A DNA stretch of 64,000 nucleotides from Istiophorus platypterus (lineage: Eukaryota > Chordata > Actinopteri > Istiophoriformes > Istiophoridae): assembly GCA_016859345.1 (NCBI GenBank), contig CM029114.1, positions 13,152,001 through 13,216,000 of the forward strand. Reading direction: 5' to 3'. This document shows, piece by piece, positions 26,295-58,296 of this stretch (its first letter is position 1; every line of letters begins with the position of its first letter). The notes beneath the pieces are model-generated. The model was not told the DNA's origin. It ran no database searches and saw only the letters and a program-made list of their open reading frames with translations. The translations under genes were made by a program, and so were the position numbers.

Positions 26295-27751
26295 GTCATC
26301 CCAATCACTCCCGCTCTCTTTCTCAAACACACACTGACAGTCCTTCATTATCTTTCTCCCTCCCTTCAGGTTACAGATTTAGGATGGGAATCACAGGAGG
26401 TTTTCACCAATTCTGTGAGTTCATAAGCTCGTGTGTTTTCTGTTTACTTGTTGTTTGATATTCGCGCTGATCTGTTGACTTAACACTTACAGTATGCTTT
26501 AGCATGATGTACTTATTGGTAGTTAAACCTTAAATTTTTTGACTACATACCAAAATGTGTCCCTGGCATCAAGATCAAAAACTCTTGTTCTATTGAATGC
26601 TTTTTTTTATAGTGACTTTACTTGTGTTTGGGTCAGGTGCAAGAGAAGTTTAACTCCCTGTTAAACCTCTTTTAAACAAATTGTAAATTACTAGACTCCA
26701 ATAACAGAAATCTATTTGAGAATTGGTATCTGCAGTGCAAACGTACCAATTACAGGTATGGAGCATAGATGAAAATCCCCTGTACTTAACCACTGTATTT
26801 TACAGCTGTAATCTCTGAGACCTCAAACAGACGTAATGTGCAATTATCTGTTGTGGACCTCTGAGAACGTCACCAGCTCAAAGCTGTGTTTATTAAAAAA
26901 AGCTCATATGACCGGCAAACGCCGTGAAGCATTGGCTGCTAAAGCAGCATCAAAATTTCAAGATGACTCCCAGCCCCTTCTACGAATGTCTTTGCTATGA
27001 AGACTCACGATTTTGCTCGACTTGATAGCTGGCGGGATCTGTTATGGCTAAATCACTTGTGACTCCTCTGTCAGCTGTGGCCAGTATTGCAGCCAACAAC
27101 AGACTGCACAGTTGGCCAGGATTTTCTGCATCATCCTTTCCCCGCTCCGGCATTCCAAGCTTTGGATTACATGTGTTTCCCTGCCAAATGGTGACTCCTC
27201 TGGCTTTTGCTTTTTGCGCCACCTCAGGGGCCCGTGTGTTGCCATGGAAATAACACAGAGCTGGTTGATGCCAAATGCTGACGTCGTTGAGGAGTTCTTG
27301 GAAAACTGTGGATTAAAAAAAAAATCCCCCAGGACAGAGGAGCGGAAAACGGGGAGAACTAGATGGGTTCTTTTGAAACAGACGCTTCCAATTAAACCTG
27401 AAAAATATCATGTGTATATCTGAATGAGACATGGATTGTTTATTATATACCCAGAAGCACTGGTTCTGTTCAACAATTTAAAGAATAGAAATGGAAAAAT
27501 ACAAAATACAAAAATGTCCAGCATAAAAGGAGCCTCGTGCCATCAGGGTATCAAGGGATTCAAACTTGGGCTCGTCCTTTTTTTTATTTTTAACAGTAAT
27601 TGCTGGCTAAAATAATTACATTTCCCTGCAGATGCTCAGATGTAGTCAAAGTGTGGTGGCACCGCAGTATCTGCGTCGACCACCGAGACCTGCTGGGATC
27701 TGCCCTGCCCTCGGGCCCCGGGGCCTCTGAAGGCGTCGTCGGCGCGGACCG

Positions 27752-27789
27752 GGGGCCGCGGACCAGGGCATTACCATAGCCGCGGCCCC
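27752..27789. repeat. GC-rich inverted repeat
   Basis: GGGGCCGCGG (27752-27761) is the exact reverse complement of CCGCGGCCCC (27780-27789). A second, overlapping pair ACCAGGG/CCCTGGT competes with it, so two alternative hairpins are possible. Confidence 0.8.
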
Positions 27790-27968
27790 TGGTTCCCTTT
27801 TCACCGCGCCACTTGCGCTTTTCAGACTAATCTGGCGTCACAATGGAGCGTCGCTCAGTTTGTCTCCGCTGTTTTTCTAATGATATGTAAACCGGGTACC
27901 AGCCTCTCCGCGTCAACTGGGCTGGTGGTGGTGGAGGCTCAGGCGTGGCAGGGCCTGAAACGAATGAA

Positions 27969-28011
27969 GGAGGGGGTGGGGGGGTCCTCTGGGAGGGGGT
28001 GGGGGGGGGGG
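27969..28011 (+). promoter_or_regulatory. G-quadruplex-prone G tract in the dlc1 promoter
   Basis: Four or more long G runs occur within 43 bases on the + strand: GGGGG, GGGGGGG, GGGAGGGGG and a final run of eleven. This fits the usual G4 pattern easily. It lies about 540-585 bases upstream of the dlc1 start codon. Confidence 0.75.
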
Positions 28012-28552
28012 CAACTTTGTTTGACACAAACTAGTATGATGCGTGGTTGGATTTATAAACTTCTTCTCCTGAGGTTTTCCTGCGTGGATGTGTGTGTGTG
28101 CGTGTGCGTGCGCGCCTCTGTGCGCGCAGCTCCAGCTCCTCGTCAGGTGGGGAGCGGGTGGCGGGTGGTGGGTGGGGGGTGGGGGAGAGGTGGAGCCGCC
28201 GCGGAGCTGCTCATTCCTAAAGCTTGAATCACACTACTCTCATTCACATTCCTGCCGGGGCCGGGGACTCGCTCATTCAAGGGACTCTCGGGGTCGGAGG
28301 GAGCCGAAATCTCGCGGAATCCCGATGATCGCAAAATCAGACTATGAGCATGGATCTACCGTCTCGCGCAGCGGCCAGAGGTGGTTCGCGACCGTAGCGA
28401 GCAGCTCGAGCTTCTCCTGCCTCTGGATTTATCATGCGGGCTCGGCCGTGACGCTGGAGTAGACCTGATCCGGACAGTCGGAGCCCGCCGGGGCGCAGCC
28501 GGGAGCTGGATTTTATGCTGAGGCCGGTTCGCGACCGAGACGTTGAAGAAAA

Positions 28553-50128
<21,576 letters not shown>

Positions 50129-50563
50129 GAAAGCAGTATGAGTCACCGGCAGTCTCAATAGCTTCTCTGAACCTTAGCCTCTTGGACCATGATTTGGATT
50201 CCAGTGTGAACATGAAATTATTCATTACACCCATTCTGACAGAGAGGTAGATGGGGTCCAAACCCCTTTATACACATTTAAAGGACAAACCCTGGATCCT
50301 GGATTGAAGGATGTGTTTTTACTTTGGTTTTCTTTTTTGTTGTTTTTTTTTTTTTTTCGCTCTGATCATGTCACAGCAGACAGACATTTTAAATTTATAC
50401 TGTTTTATTGGAGCTCCAAGAGGTGTGTGCTGCCAAAGGGACTTTTGTCACACAAACATTGATCTGGGCCAAAGGACCTGATGATGCTGATACACGACAT
50501 GAGGTTTAAACTCATCCAAATTGCTATTGCTTCTGAGAAGCAAGGGGGATTCAATGTGTGCAC

Positions 50564-50566
<3 letters not shown>

Positions 50567-50606
<40 letters not shown>

Positions 50607-50638
50607 TGTGTGTGTGCGCGCGTGCACGCACGCATCTG
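50567..50638. repeat. (TG)n tract passing into CG/CA alternation in the dlc1 3' UTR
   Basis: About 18 TG units, one TTG break, more TG, then GCGCGCGTGCACGCACGC. Alternating purine-pyrimidine DNA of this kind can adopt Z-form, and the RNA would be a UG-repeat. Confidence 0.9.
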
Positions 50639-52105
50639 TGCGTTTGTGACTGTGCAAAACAACAAACGGTTAAAAAAGAAATATTCTGTGCACTGGTTTA
50701 CAGTTGCAGCAAAATGTGTACATACAGTATTCTGTTCTTTTCAGAGTAATGGTTTGTGTCTGTCTTATGTTACCTCTGTCCCTTTTTCTGTTACAGCAAA
50801 GCACAGGGGGAATAGCAGACAATATTATGGTCAGATGATTGATGAATCCATGGGTGAAGAAAGATGCGAATGTAGTGGTAATATATAGTACGAGTGGAGA
50901 CAATGGATGGGATATTGAGAGATAACAGGGTGCTGATAGCACAGAGGGTTTTTGTGTTGCCGTAGAGGAAGGCGGAGACTGATGACTACGGTGGCTGGCT
51001 CACCAAAAAGAAAGAAAAGATCAAAGAAAGAAAAGGGCCCATTTACTAGCATACAAATAGATGTCCCCTCATCTCCTCAAAAAGAATTTAATCCAGGTCG
51101 CCTGAGTGTGTCATGAGTTTGAGATGGGAGTTATTTTTGCTGAAGATACATACAAAATTGTTATCTGTGCTAGTATAGGCAGCATGGAGAAAACAGCTAA
51201 TTATTCGTTGACTTTAAGGAACATTTAGAGCCTATAGGGAACTTTTCGTGACTGAGGCTCACTGTTAGAGAGAGGAAATGTTGCATATTCTGTAGAGTCA
51301 GGATCAGAGACAAACAAAAACACAAGACCAACAAATTTAATGGACCAAATATAGAAAAGGCTAAAAGAAGTGGCTTTTTTTTTTAGAAGTAGTTTTGTTA
51401 AGAGCACAGCACAATTCACGTTTTTCGAAATTGTTGTAGGCCTGACATCACTTTTAAATTGTAAACATTAAAAAAAAAAAGGAAAATATTAATTTCACGA
51501 GTATTTTTTGATGTATATGAGAACAGAAAAAAGAAAACAATGCACTGTTCAAAACTACAACCGGAACCTCTGGCTAGCCCTATAAGAAAAGATGAGAAGT
51601 AAACAGAAAAAAAAGTGGTCCTTTTATAAAGGTGGAGATTTTACAGGTTTTACTGTAAAGAAGAGGGCAGACTGAATGTTTGTGTGACTTAAAAGGAAGG
51701 AAAAATATCTTTGCATATGCTTCTTTCTCTGTACTGTCTTGTCAGTGTTTAAAAAGAAGTAAGAGATCTAGGGTCCTCATAACAAAGTTGACCTTCTTCA
51801 TCCATAACATTCATGCTTCATTCTGAGGGCTTGCTTTTTACCATGTGGAGTCGTATGATTAATTTACTAAGCCATTGTTCATATCATAAATGTTTGTAAC
51901 TTTAACTGTGTCCCTGCCAAATAATAACGCATGACAATGACAGTTAATTTAAAAACAAATGTATTTATACCTCAGATATGTTAGTTTTGTATCATACCAT
52001 TTTATTTTATTTTATTGTAAATGTTAAGCTTTGTGTTACAGAAATGAACAAATGTTTTATCTTTTTTATTAATATTATTTCTGTACAGGTTAATCAAAGT
52101 GCACT

Positions 52106-52120
52106 ATTAAATGTATTAAA
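52106..52120 (+). terminator. dlc1: Polyadenylation signals of dlc1 (two ATTAAA)
   Basis: ATTAAA occurs at 52106-52111 and again at 52115-52120, followed at once by an A run and a GT-rich stretch (TTGTGTGTCTTG), the usual downstream element. Confidence 0.7.
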
Positions 52121-52984
52121 AAAAATAATTGTGTGTCTTGAGGGTTATTTAACAATGTGTTTACAAGAAGACCACACAACAGACGACTTGTCAGACCAAA
52201 ATGTTGTGGCTTTGTTCTGGTTTTGGTTTTTAGATTCCTCATAATCTCTCCAGTCATTTTTTTACGCTACAGTTTGTTCTGAGTGCTTACTCCTTCTCAG
52301 ATCTGGAACCCCGGACTAACTGGATTTAACTCCTCTCTTCCCCTTACTGCCACATCCACCACATAACATAACCCCACGATTAGGCCAGAGAGCGTGAGCT
52401 GCATGCAGGCGGGTATCAACTGACTTGGTAGATGGTGATCTCACTCCACGTCTTGTTTCTTACATAACAGATTCATATAGCAGAAGACAATGGGGTCTGT
52501 TGTATCACAGCTGGCCTATTCTAGACCCTGCAGACTCAACGAGGGGGAGGGGGCAGTCATGTGGCAAATAAGAGGGATCCATAAGTCATTGTGGGGCTAA
52601 TGTTACCCCTATATGGTTTAAATCACTTTGGAAAGCGAGAAGTGGCCGTCTGTCGGAGGAAAAACATCTTCCCCGGGCACACACTGTGCGAAGGTGTCAC
52701 GTGCCGCACTTCTTCCCTTCTTGTTTTGCTTTTATCCAAACAGTCGAATCATTATGATCCATAAACTTGGCCTGTGTATTCATATAGCTCAAGGACAAAT
52801 ACTTTCCATACATGTACAGTGTGACAGCTGAAAAGGTTGTTCACGTGATTATTTACATTTTATGCTGACATATCAACTCACTTTTCCTCTGGTTGATGGT
52901 CAACACTAAATGTGCTCTTCTCTCGAGTGCAACTCAGGAGCTAGAGGTTAACCAGGGCCTCCAAAAGACTCTCGCATGTAATCA

Positions 52985-53007
52985 CATATATATATATATA
53001 TGTGTGT
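52985..53007. repeat. (TA)n/(TG)n microsatellite
   Basis: About nine TA units followed by a few TG. Confidence 0.9.
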
Positions 53008-54058
53008 GCTTTCCTTTGAATTTGTCATGGACCTTAAACAGATTTGTCAATACTTTTCGTTTAATAACACAAACCTCTACAGGAATATTCTTTCTTTCTC
53101 TCTTGCTTTCTGTTTTTCTTCTGGTGTGTGTGTATACGTTCACTCAACATGCTGGTATGTTTTTGTACGTACATGTGTATGTATTTGTGCTTGGAATGCA
53201 AACACCTCTGGGAGATTATGCAGGGCCAGATAAGGCTTACCAAGAGCCAGCAACAGTGCTGCATTCCTTCATTGCTGTTTGAGAATCAAGCACACAAGTT
53301 TTCCCACATTGATAAATGAATGTAAACCTGTGTGAATGTTTTCATGTGTTTGCATTTCACTGCCCAGTTTGTTAAGCATTATAGGTTATTGTTGGATCCA
53401 TACCAGGTCGGATTTTATATCTTTTATTTTCATACTTCGGATCTTCACATTCTGTTTTCCTCCAGAGATTTTTGCCACCACTAGTCCTGGTTTTTAAAAT
53501 AAACATTCGGGGTAGTGACAATAAAAGATGACAGCAGGCTTAACAAACTGCAAGACTAAAGGAAAATTAACACACATGACGATGCAAAACAATCAATTTT
53601 TTTACTTGCACATGCTCCTTGTACTTCTTTTGCACACTTGACAAGCCTGTCACACGAACAAATCTGTTAAGACTATACAAAATAACCTAATCATTACAAA
53701 TTATAACATTTATTTCCGGACCTGTGTGACCAGCAAGTAGTCATGTTTGGTCGCAAGAAATCCTACAGGCGTGGCAAATATTTGACAGGAACTGTAGGTC
53801 ACTTAGCTCCATGTGGATCGGCATGTTCTGATGGATTACTTGTGGTATTGTTGTGGCAACAGAAATGCTATGTCACCTTGATAATGTCTTATTGTAAAAG
53901 TTACGATGGACAATGACAGAGGATTTAGTTACACAACATATCTACTGTTGCCCTCGTATTTTTCCTCTACATACCTATACCTATTAAGAGATGCATCTGT
54001 CTGTCTGGCGTCCAGAACGCTAGGCTTAGAAGTGAAGCGCGTGTTGGTGTGTTTGTGT

Positions 54059-54120
<62 letters not shown>
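54059..54120. repeat. (TG)n microsatellite, about 28 units
   Basis: A nearly pure TG run in intergenic DNA. Confidence 0.95.
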
Positions 54121-54372
54121 CTGTTTTCAAATGATAATAGTTAAAGTTTTACATCTTGTGTTGGGCACCAACACCCAACTACTGTATGTCTTGGGTTTAA
54201 GATGTCCACCTGGCATCCTTCAAATTTTTCCTTATTTAACCTGTGTGGCACACCGCATCTAAAGGCACTGACCACATCCAGCTGATGACTCAATGAGACG
54301 TCCAGGGCCAAACACAAGGAGTCACGTGATAAAGTCACAATTTACAGTATGTCTGTCATACACAACACAACT

Positions 54373-54386
54373 CTGCCATCTGGTGG
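54373..54386 (-). promoter_or_regulatory. CTCF-like motif, minus orientation
   Basis: The minus strand reads CCACCAGATGGCAG, a full match to the core CTCF consensus CCASYAGRKGGCRS. Binding is inferred from the motif. Confidence 0.5.
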
Positions 54387-54962
54387 ATGTATGGATTACA
54401 TTTAGTTTGTTCTCCTATAATAGAGACTTCTCCAAAATCTTCAGCCCCTTTATATACTGGGTGTCCACTCCATTAATCATATAAAATTCACATAATTCCA
54501 TAAGGCAAATATCCTCATCGCAATACATGTATTGAATTACTTCCCAATATTTGTTAAATTAATGTTTTACTTGTCACAAAATCACCGAAGCTAGTTATTT
54601 TTCTAAAATCAAATTGCACAAACTTCTAAAAACTTAGATTTAAAAATAGATCTTTCAAAAAAAAAAAAAACAAGTGAAGGTCTTAAAGATTTCAGAGTGT
54701 TGGTGGGATCAAAACAAAACACATTTTTATTATCTTGCTTTTTTCTTGTTTCTTTTTGTATATAAAAACAGAAATCCATAGTTTTATTGTCACTATGTAC
54801 TTGAGGTACATTTTTGTGACCAATATATGTTCCCAGTTGTGCCTTCTCTTTTCTGTTGTTTTATTTTTTATGTCATACACTTTTTAAAGAGGTATTTTAT
54901 AAACTGCAAGACTTTTCAATAACACCTTTTTAGCCTCTTATTTGAATGATGGTTCACTTTGA

Positions 54963-54976
54963 CCACTAGGGGGAAG
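54963..54976 (+). promoter_or_regulatory. CTCF-like motif, plus orientation
   Basis: CCACTAGGGGGAAG matches the core CTCF consensus at all but one position (A for C), and is preceded by TGA as often seen. It lies 576 bases to the right of the minus-strand motif. Confidence 0.4.
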
Positions 54977-55410
54977 TGCTGCTACACAATATACTTAGCT
55001 CCCTCATGTTTATAGTCTGTTTGGCATCAGACAACCTCAACTACATTATGAAAATATGTTTTCAAGAGTTTCCAAAGTTTCTCTAAACCATTATTTCACT
55101 ACACACATTAATAACTAGGTGAATAAGCATCAATGTTGTAGAAAAACTGATCATTTTTCCTGTGTGACTTCACAAAATGACATTACAGAGAATATGCTTG
55201 GCTTAGGGTCACTACTCACCCAAAAAAGTTTCTATATTCATAAGGGCTAAATTCTACTTGACATATCAGTTCACATCAAAATATTGCTATTGAGGTTTTG
55301 ATGGTGGAAAACATACATTTGTTGTTTTTGTTATTTTTCTGTTTGGTCTGTTTGTCTACCAGCCAATATTTGACTCACTAAAATGTCATATCAGCACTGT
55401 TTTGAGTTTA

Positions 55411-56640
55411 ATTTCAATTCAATTCAATTCAATTCAATTTTATTTATACAGAGCCAAATCATTACAGAAGGTATTAGGCACTTTTCATATAGAGCAGGTC
55501 TAGACCAGACTCTTTATAATTATTATTTACAGAGACCAAATAATCCCCCATGAGCAAATACTTGTGACAGCAGCTACAAAAGACTCTTTTAACAGGTAGA
55601 AACACTGAACACAATGTTTCAGGTGGTAAGTAAGAGAATATAGCACAATACAGGTATCACATAAAGATATATAACAATAATGAGACTAATGACATTGTTA
55701 CAATAATAAGGCTAATAATAATCCCAATAAGATTAAATATGATAATAATAATATTCATATTCATTGTAACAGTGGGTGTTGATCAGGCTCATGAAGCAGT
55801 AGGTGGACTGCAGTCACAGATCCAGATTCTGCAGCATCAAAGGCAGAAAAACCTCAAGCAAGCTACAGGAGGAGAGAGGAGAGAGACAAGAAAGCACAAA
55901 ACTATTGGAGAGAGAAGAAGTAAAGTGAGGAATGAGCATTGTTGGGATATTAGAGGAGAGAGGAGCTCAGTGCATCATGGGAAGTCCCCCAGCAGCCTAG
56001 GCCTGTAGCAGCATAGCTAGGGGATGGTTTAAGCCAAGTCTGAACCAGCTCTAACTATAAGCTTTATCAAAAGGAAAGTTTTAATCTGACTCTTAAATTT
56101 GGAGAGGGTGTCTGCCTCCATGACACAAGCTACAAGAAGGTTCCATAGTAGAGGAGCCTGATAACTGAAGGCTCTAGTAGACTCTAGTAGAGACTCTAGT
56201 AGGCCTGGAATCTGGGAGCGGAGTGTTGTAGAGGAGTAATAGGATATTATAAGGTTTTTAAGATAAGGTGGTGCCTGATCACCAAGAGCTTTGTTGGTGA
56301 GGAGGAGGATTGAAATTGTATTCTGGTTTATATAGGGAGTCAGTGAAGAGAAGCCAACACAGGAGATATATGACCTCTTTTCTAGTTCCTACCAATACTA
56401 GTGCTGCAGCATTCTGGGACAGTCTGGTAATAAGGAGCTGCAATGACTGAGCCCAGGAATTACAAAAGCATGTACCGGTTATCATTTGGACACAGAATGT
56501 GCCAGATTTTTGCATGTTTCCTTGATGAAAAAGGCAGCCCTTGAGGTCCATTTTATTTGGGAGCTATAGGACATGTCCTAATCAACTTCAAGCAACTTTT
56601 CAGACAAATTTTAACTACGTCCAGTAGAAGAGGTCAGATT
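55411..56640. repeat. Long teleost interspersed repeat with (AATTC)n head
   Basis: It begins with about six AATTC units and TTTTATTTATACAGAGCCAA, then carries phrases I know from a very common percomorph repeat of more than 1 kb: AGAGCAGGTCTAGACCAGAC, CCCCATGAGCAAATACTTG, AGCAGCCTAGGCCTGTAGCA, GAGGGTGTCTGCCTCC, GGTGCCTGATCACCAAGAGC and GTGCTGCAGCATTCTGGGAC. A short CTCTAGTAGA-type duplication occurs at about 56172-56203. It has no protein frame, and its class was not determined. The right end is approximate. Confidence 0.7.
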
Positions 56641-57000
56641 ATCCCTCTAAAGATAAATGTAGCAATAATCACAGCACAGAGGTCTTTAACTTATGTGCAC
56701 AGTGATTTGGTCAAAAAGGCATCATGTATGTAAAATCAGGATTTTAGCAGCACCTGGAAATGTCTTGCAAATGACTGCGTGTTAACATGACGTCTTAATG
56801 GGTCACACTTGTACTATTGTCTGACAACAGGCACAGGAAAAACAAGCAAACGACCCCTGTGTTTTTTTTTCCAAATTCGACTGTTTTTAATCAGTGTCTA
56901 TATGAGCACAGAGTGGGAGAGAAGAGATAAAGGGCAGTTCAGCAATATTTTAGGTTTTCTCATTAATGCAAAACGTGCTATGTGCAGGAAAAGAAACTAT

Positions 57001-57015
57001 GGGGGGGGGGGGGGG
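57001..57015. repeat. Poly-G run of 15
   Basis: An uninterrupted G homopolymer upstream of the lonrf1 promoter. Confidence 0.9.
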
Positions 57016-57216
57016 TGTTACAAACGTTATAGGTGAGACAAAGCTCGGTGAGATTTAACAGATTACATAAAATGTAAACTTAGACGGTGCCATCAAATCT
57101 TATACAACTAGTCGCGCAGGGGTTTTTGTTTTTTGCGGGTAAGTTCCGATGTAGCTTTCAAAAAAAACAAAACAAAACGCATTGACATATATGTCGGGAA
57201 ATAGTTATATAACGCG

Positions 57217-57257
57217 CTTCTTCTTCTTCTTCTTCTTCTTCTGCTGCTGCTGCTGCT
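57217..57257. repeat. (CTT)n(CTG)n trinucleotide tract
   Basis: About eight CTT units pass directly into five CTG units at the edge of the lonrf1 CpG island. Confidence 0.9.
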
Positions 57258-57692
57258 CCGTCGCGTTGTTTTTCCGCTCCGCTCCCTGGGAACCGGAGGC
57301 ACCGGGGGGTCGGGTTCATGCGGGAGCTCCCCGGGCTCCGCGCCCCGGGCTCCGGGCTCCGCGCCCCGGGCTCCGGGCTCCGCGCCCCGGGCTCCGCGCT
57401 CCGGCTCCGTCCGTCGACCCCGCTACGTCCTTTCCGTAGTTATGAAACTTTTTCGACGCAGGTTTCGTAACCGGGACGTTCCGACCAATCGGGGCCCGGG
57501 GCCTCCGTCCACGTGACCGGGCTTTTTATGTAACGAACGGGTGTCTATGGGAAAGTCTGTTCACTACACTGTCATGGACCGCGGCAGCTATAAAAATGTA
57601 TAGACGGGCCGACAGAAGAAAACCCCGATCTACGTAACGTTTTATTTCTTTTCTTTATTTTATTTTTTTTTTTTACTTTATTAGACACTAAA
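57258..57692 (+). promoter_or_regulatory. lonrf1: lonrf1 CpG-island promoter
   Basis: CpG-rich DNA with a CCAAT box at 57485-57489, a CACGTGAC E-box at 57510-57517 and a TATAAAAA word at 57589-57596, about 97 bases before the ATG. Spacing of CCAAT and TATA words fits an ordinary promoter with a start near 57615-57630 and a short leader. A poly-T/A stretch (57640-57680) lies in the leader. Confidence 0.6.
57333..57395. repeat. 21-bp GC-rich tandem repeat, three perfect copies
   Basis: GGGCTCCGCGCCCCGGGCTC plus C is repeated exactly three times (57333, 57354, 57375), with partial copies on each side. Each unit holds GCCCCGGGC, which fits the TFAP2 consensus GCCNNNGGC. Confidence 0.9.
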
Positions 57693-58296
57693 ATGTCGCT
57701 CCGGCCGCAAGCGGAGGACGCCGCGGAGGAGAGAAGCGCCTTCTTCATCGGCGCGGCCGACTCGGACGACGTCTCGGCGGAGGAGGACCACCTCAAACTT
57801 ATACTACAGAAAGCCGACGCGCTGGCGTCGGAAAACTGCCTGAGAGAAGCTATTGACTGGTTCTCGGTGGCCATGCGGTACGGCCCCGTGAGACCCGAGC
57901 AACTGAGCACTTTCGCGGACTGCATACTCCGCAACTTCAAGAGGAAAGCGGGCGGGCCGGACGCGCTCTCGGGCCGGGGCCGGGACGGCGACGGCGACGG
58001 GGGCGACGCTTTCGACTGCCCCAACTGCCGCGGCTTCCTGGGCGAGCCGGTGACCGTGAGCTGCGGACACTCGTACTGCAAAAGGTGTTTACAACGGCGG
58101 CTGCTCTCCAAGTGCAAGCTGTGCGGCGAGGCCGTGGGGGGCGAGGAGAAAGCCAACGTGATCCTGTGCGGTCTCTTGGACAAATGGTTCCCCGACGAAC
58201 TGAAAAAGTCGAAAACGCTGTGCGAGGTGGACGAGCTGTGCAGGAGAAGGCGCTACCGCGAAGCCGTGTCGCTGGCGACCGATGTCATCCGGGGCG
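57693..58296 (+). CDS. lonrf1: lonrf1 exon 1: TPR-like helices and first RING finger
   Basis: Encodes residues 1-201 plus one base. Residues about 32-85 form TPR-like helices. A C3HC4 RING follows: C109, C112, C124, H126, C129, C132, C141 and C144, with NCRGFLGEPVTVSCGHSYCK closely resembling human LONRF1. NVILCGLLDKWFP after it is also LONRF-like. RING fingers recruit ubiquitin-conjugating enzymes. ATG 57693 lies just after an AT-rich leader and is the first in frame. The donor GGCG|GTGAGT at 58297 is strong, so the open frame continuing to 58457 is intron. A 203-residue frame on the opposite strand is a shadow of high GC. lonrf1 fits better than LONRF2/3 by RING text and by its dlc1 neighbour; a teleost duplicate cannot be excluded. 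Confidence 0.92.

Larger units (their letters stand above)
7410..27650. other. Noncoding stretch (intron of the alternative dlc1 transcript)
   Basis: If the alternative first exon is real, this is most of an intron of about 27.6 kb reaching exon 2 at 34980. I found no further exon with a suitable phase and no RNA gene. It holds a FOX-containing palindrome (8837-8866), one clear old teleost repeat (18540-18925), a possible tRNA-derived SINE head (19136-19400) and several microsatellites, listed separately. I looked for the upstream exons of the long DLC1 isoform and did not see them. Confidence 0.55.
50129..52135 (+). other. dlc1: dlc1 3' UTR
   Basis: About 2 kb follow the stop codon before a credible polyadenylation site. 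The region is AT-rich, contains a long TG tract (50567-50638) and has no open frame resembling a gene. Confidence 0.75.
52140..55408. other. dlc1-lonrf1 intergenic region, left part
   Basis: No exon was found here. It holds a (TA)n run at 52985-53007, a long (TG)n run at 54059-54120 and two CTCF-like motifs (listed separately). TRMT9B, which lies between LONRF1 and DLC1 in human, was not recognised. Confidence 0.7.

Noticed and set aside
28088..28462. 124-residue open frame in the dlc1 CpG island
   Set aside because: It is built from TG and G-rich simple sequence and has no family features; it more likely lies in the 5' leader.
57572..58183. 203-residue open frame on the minus strand over lonrf1 exon 1
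   Set aside because: It is antisense to a clear RING-coding exon in very GC-rich DNA, where stop codons are rare; composition is low-complexity.
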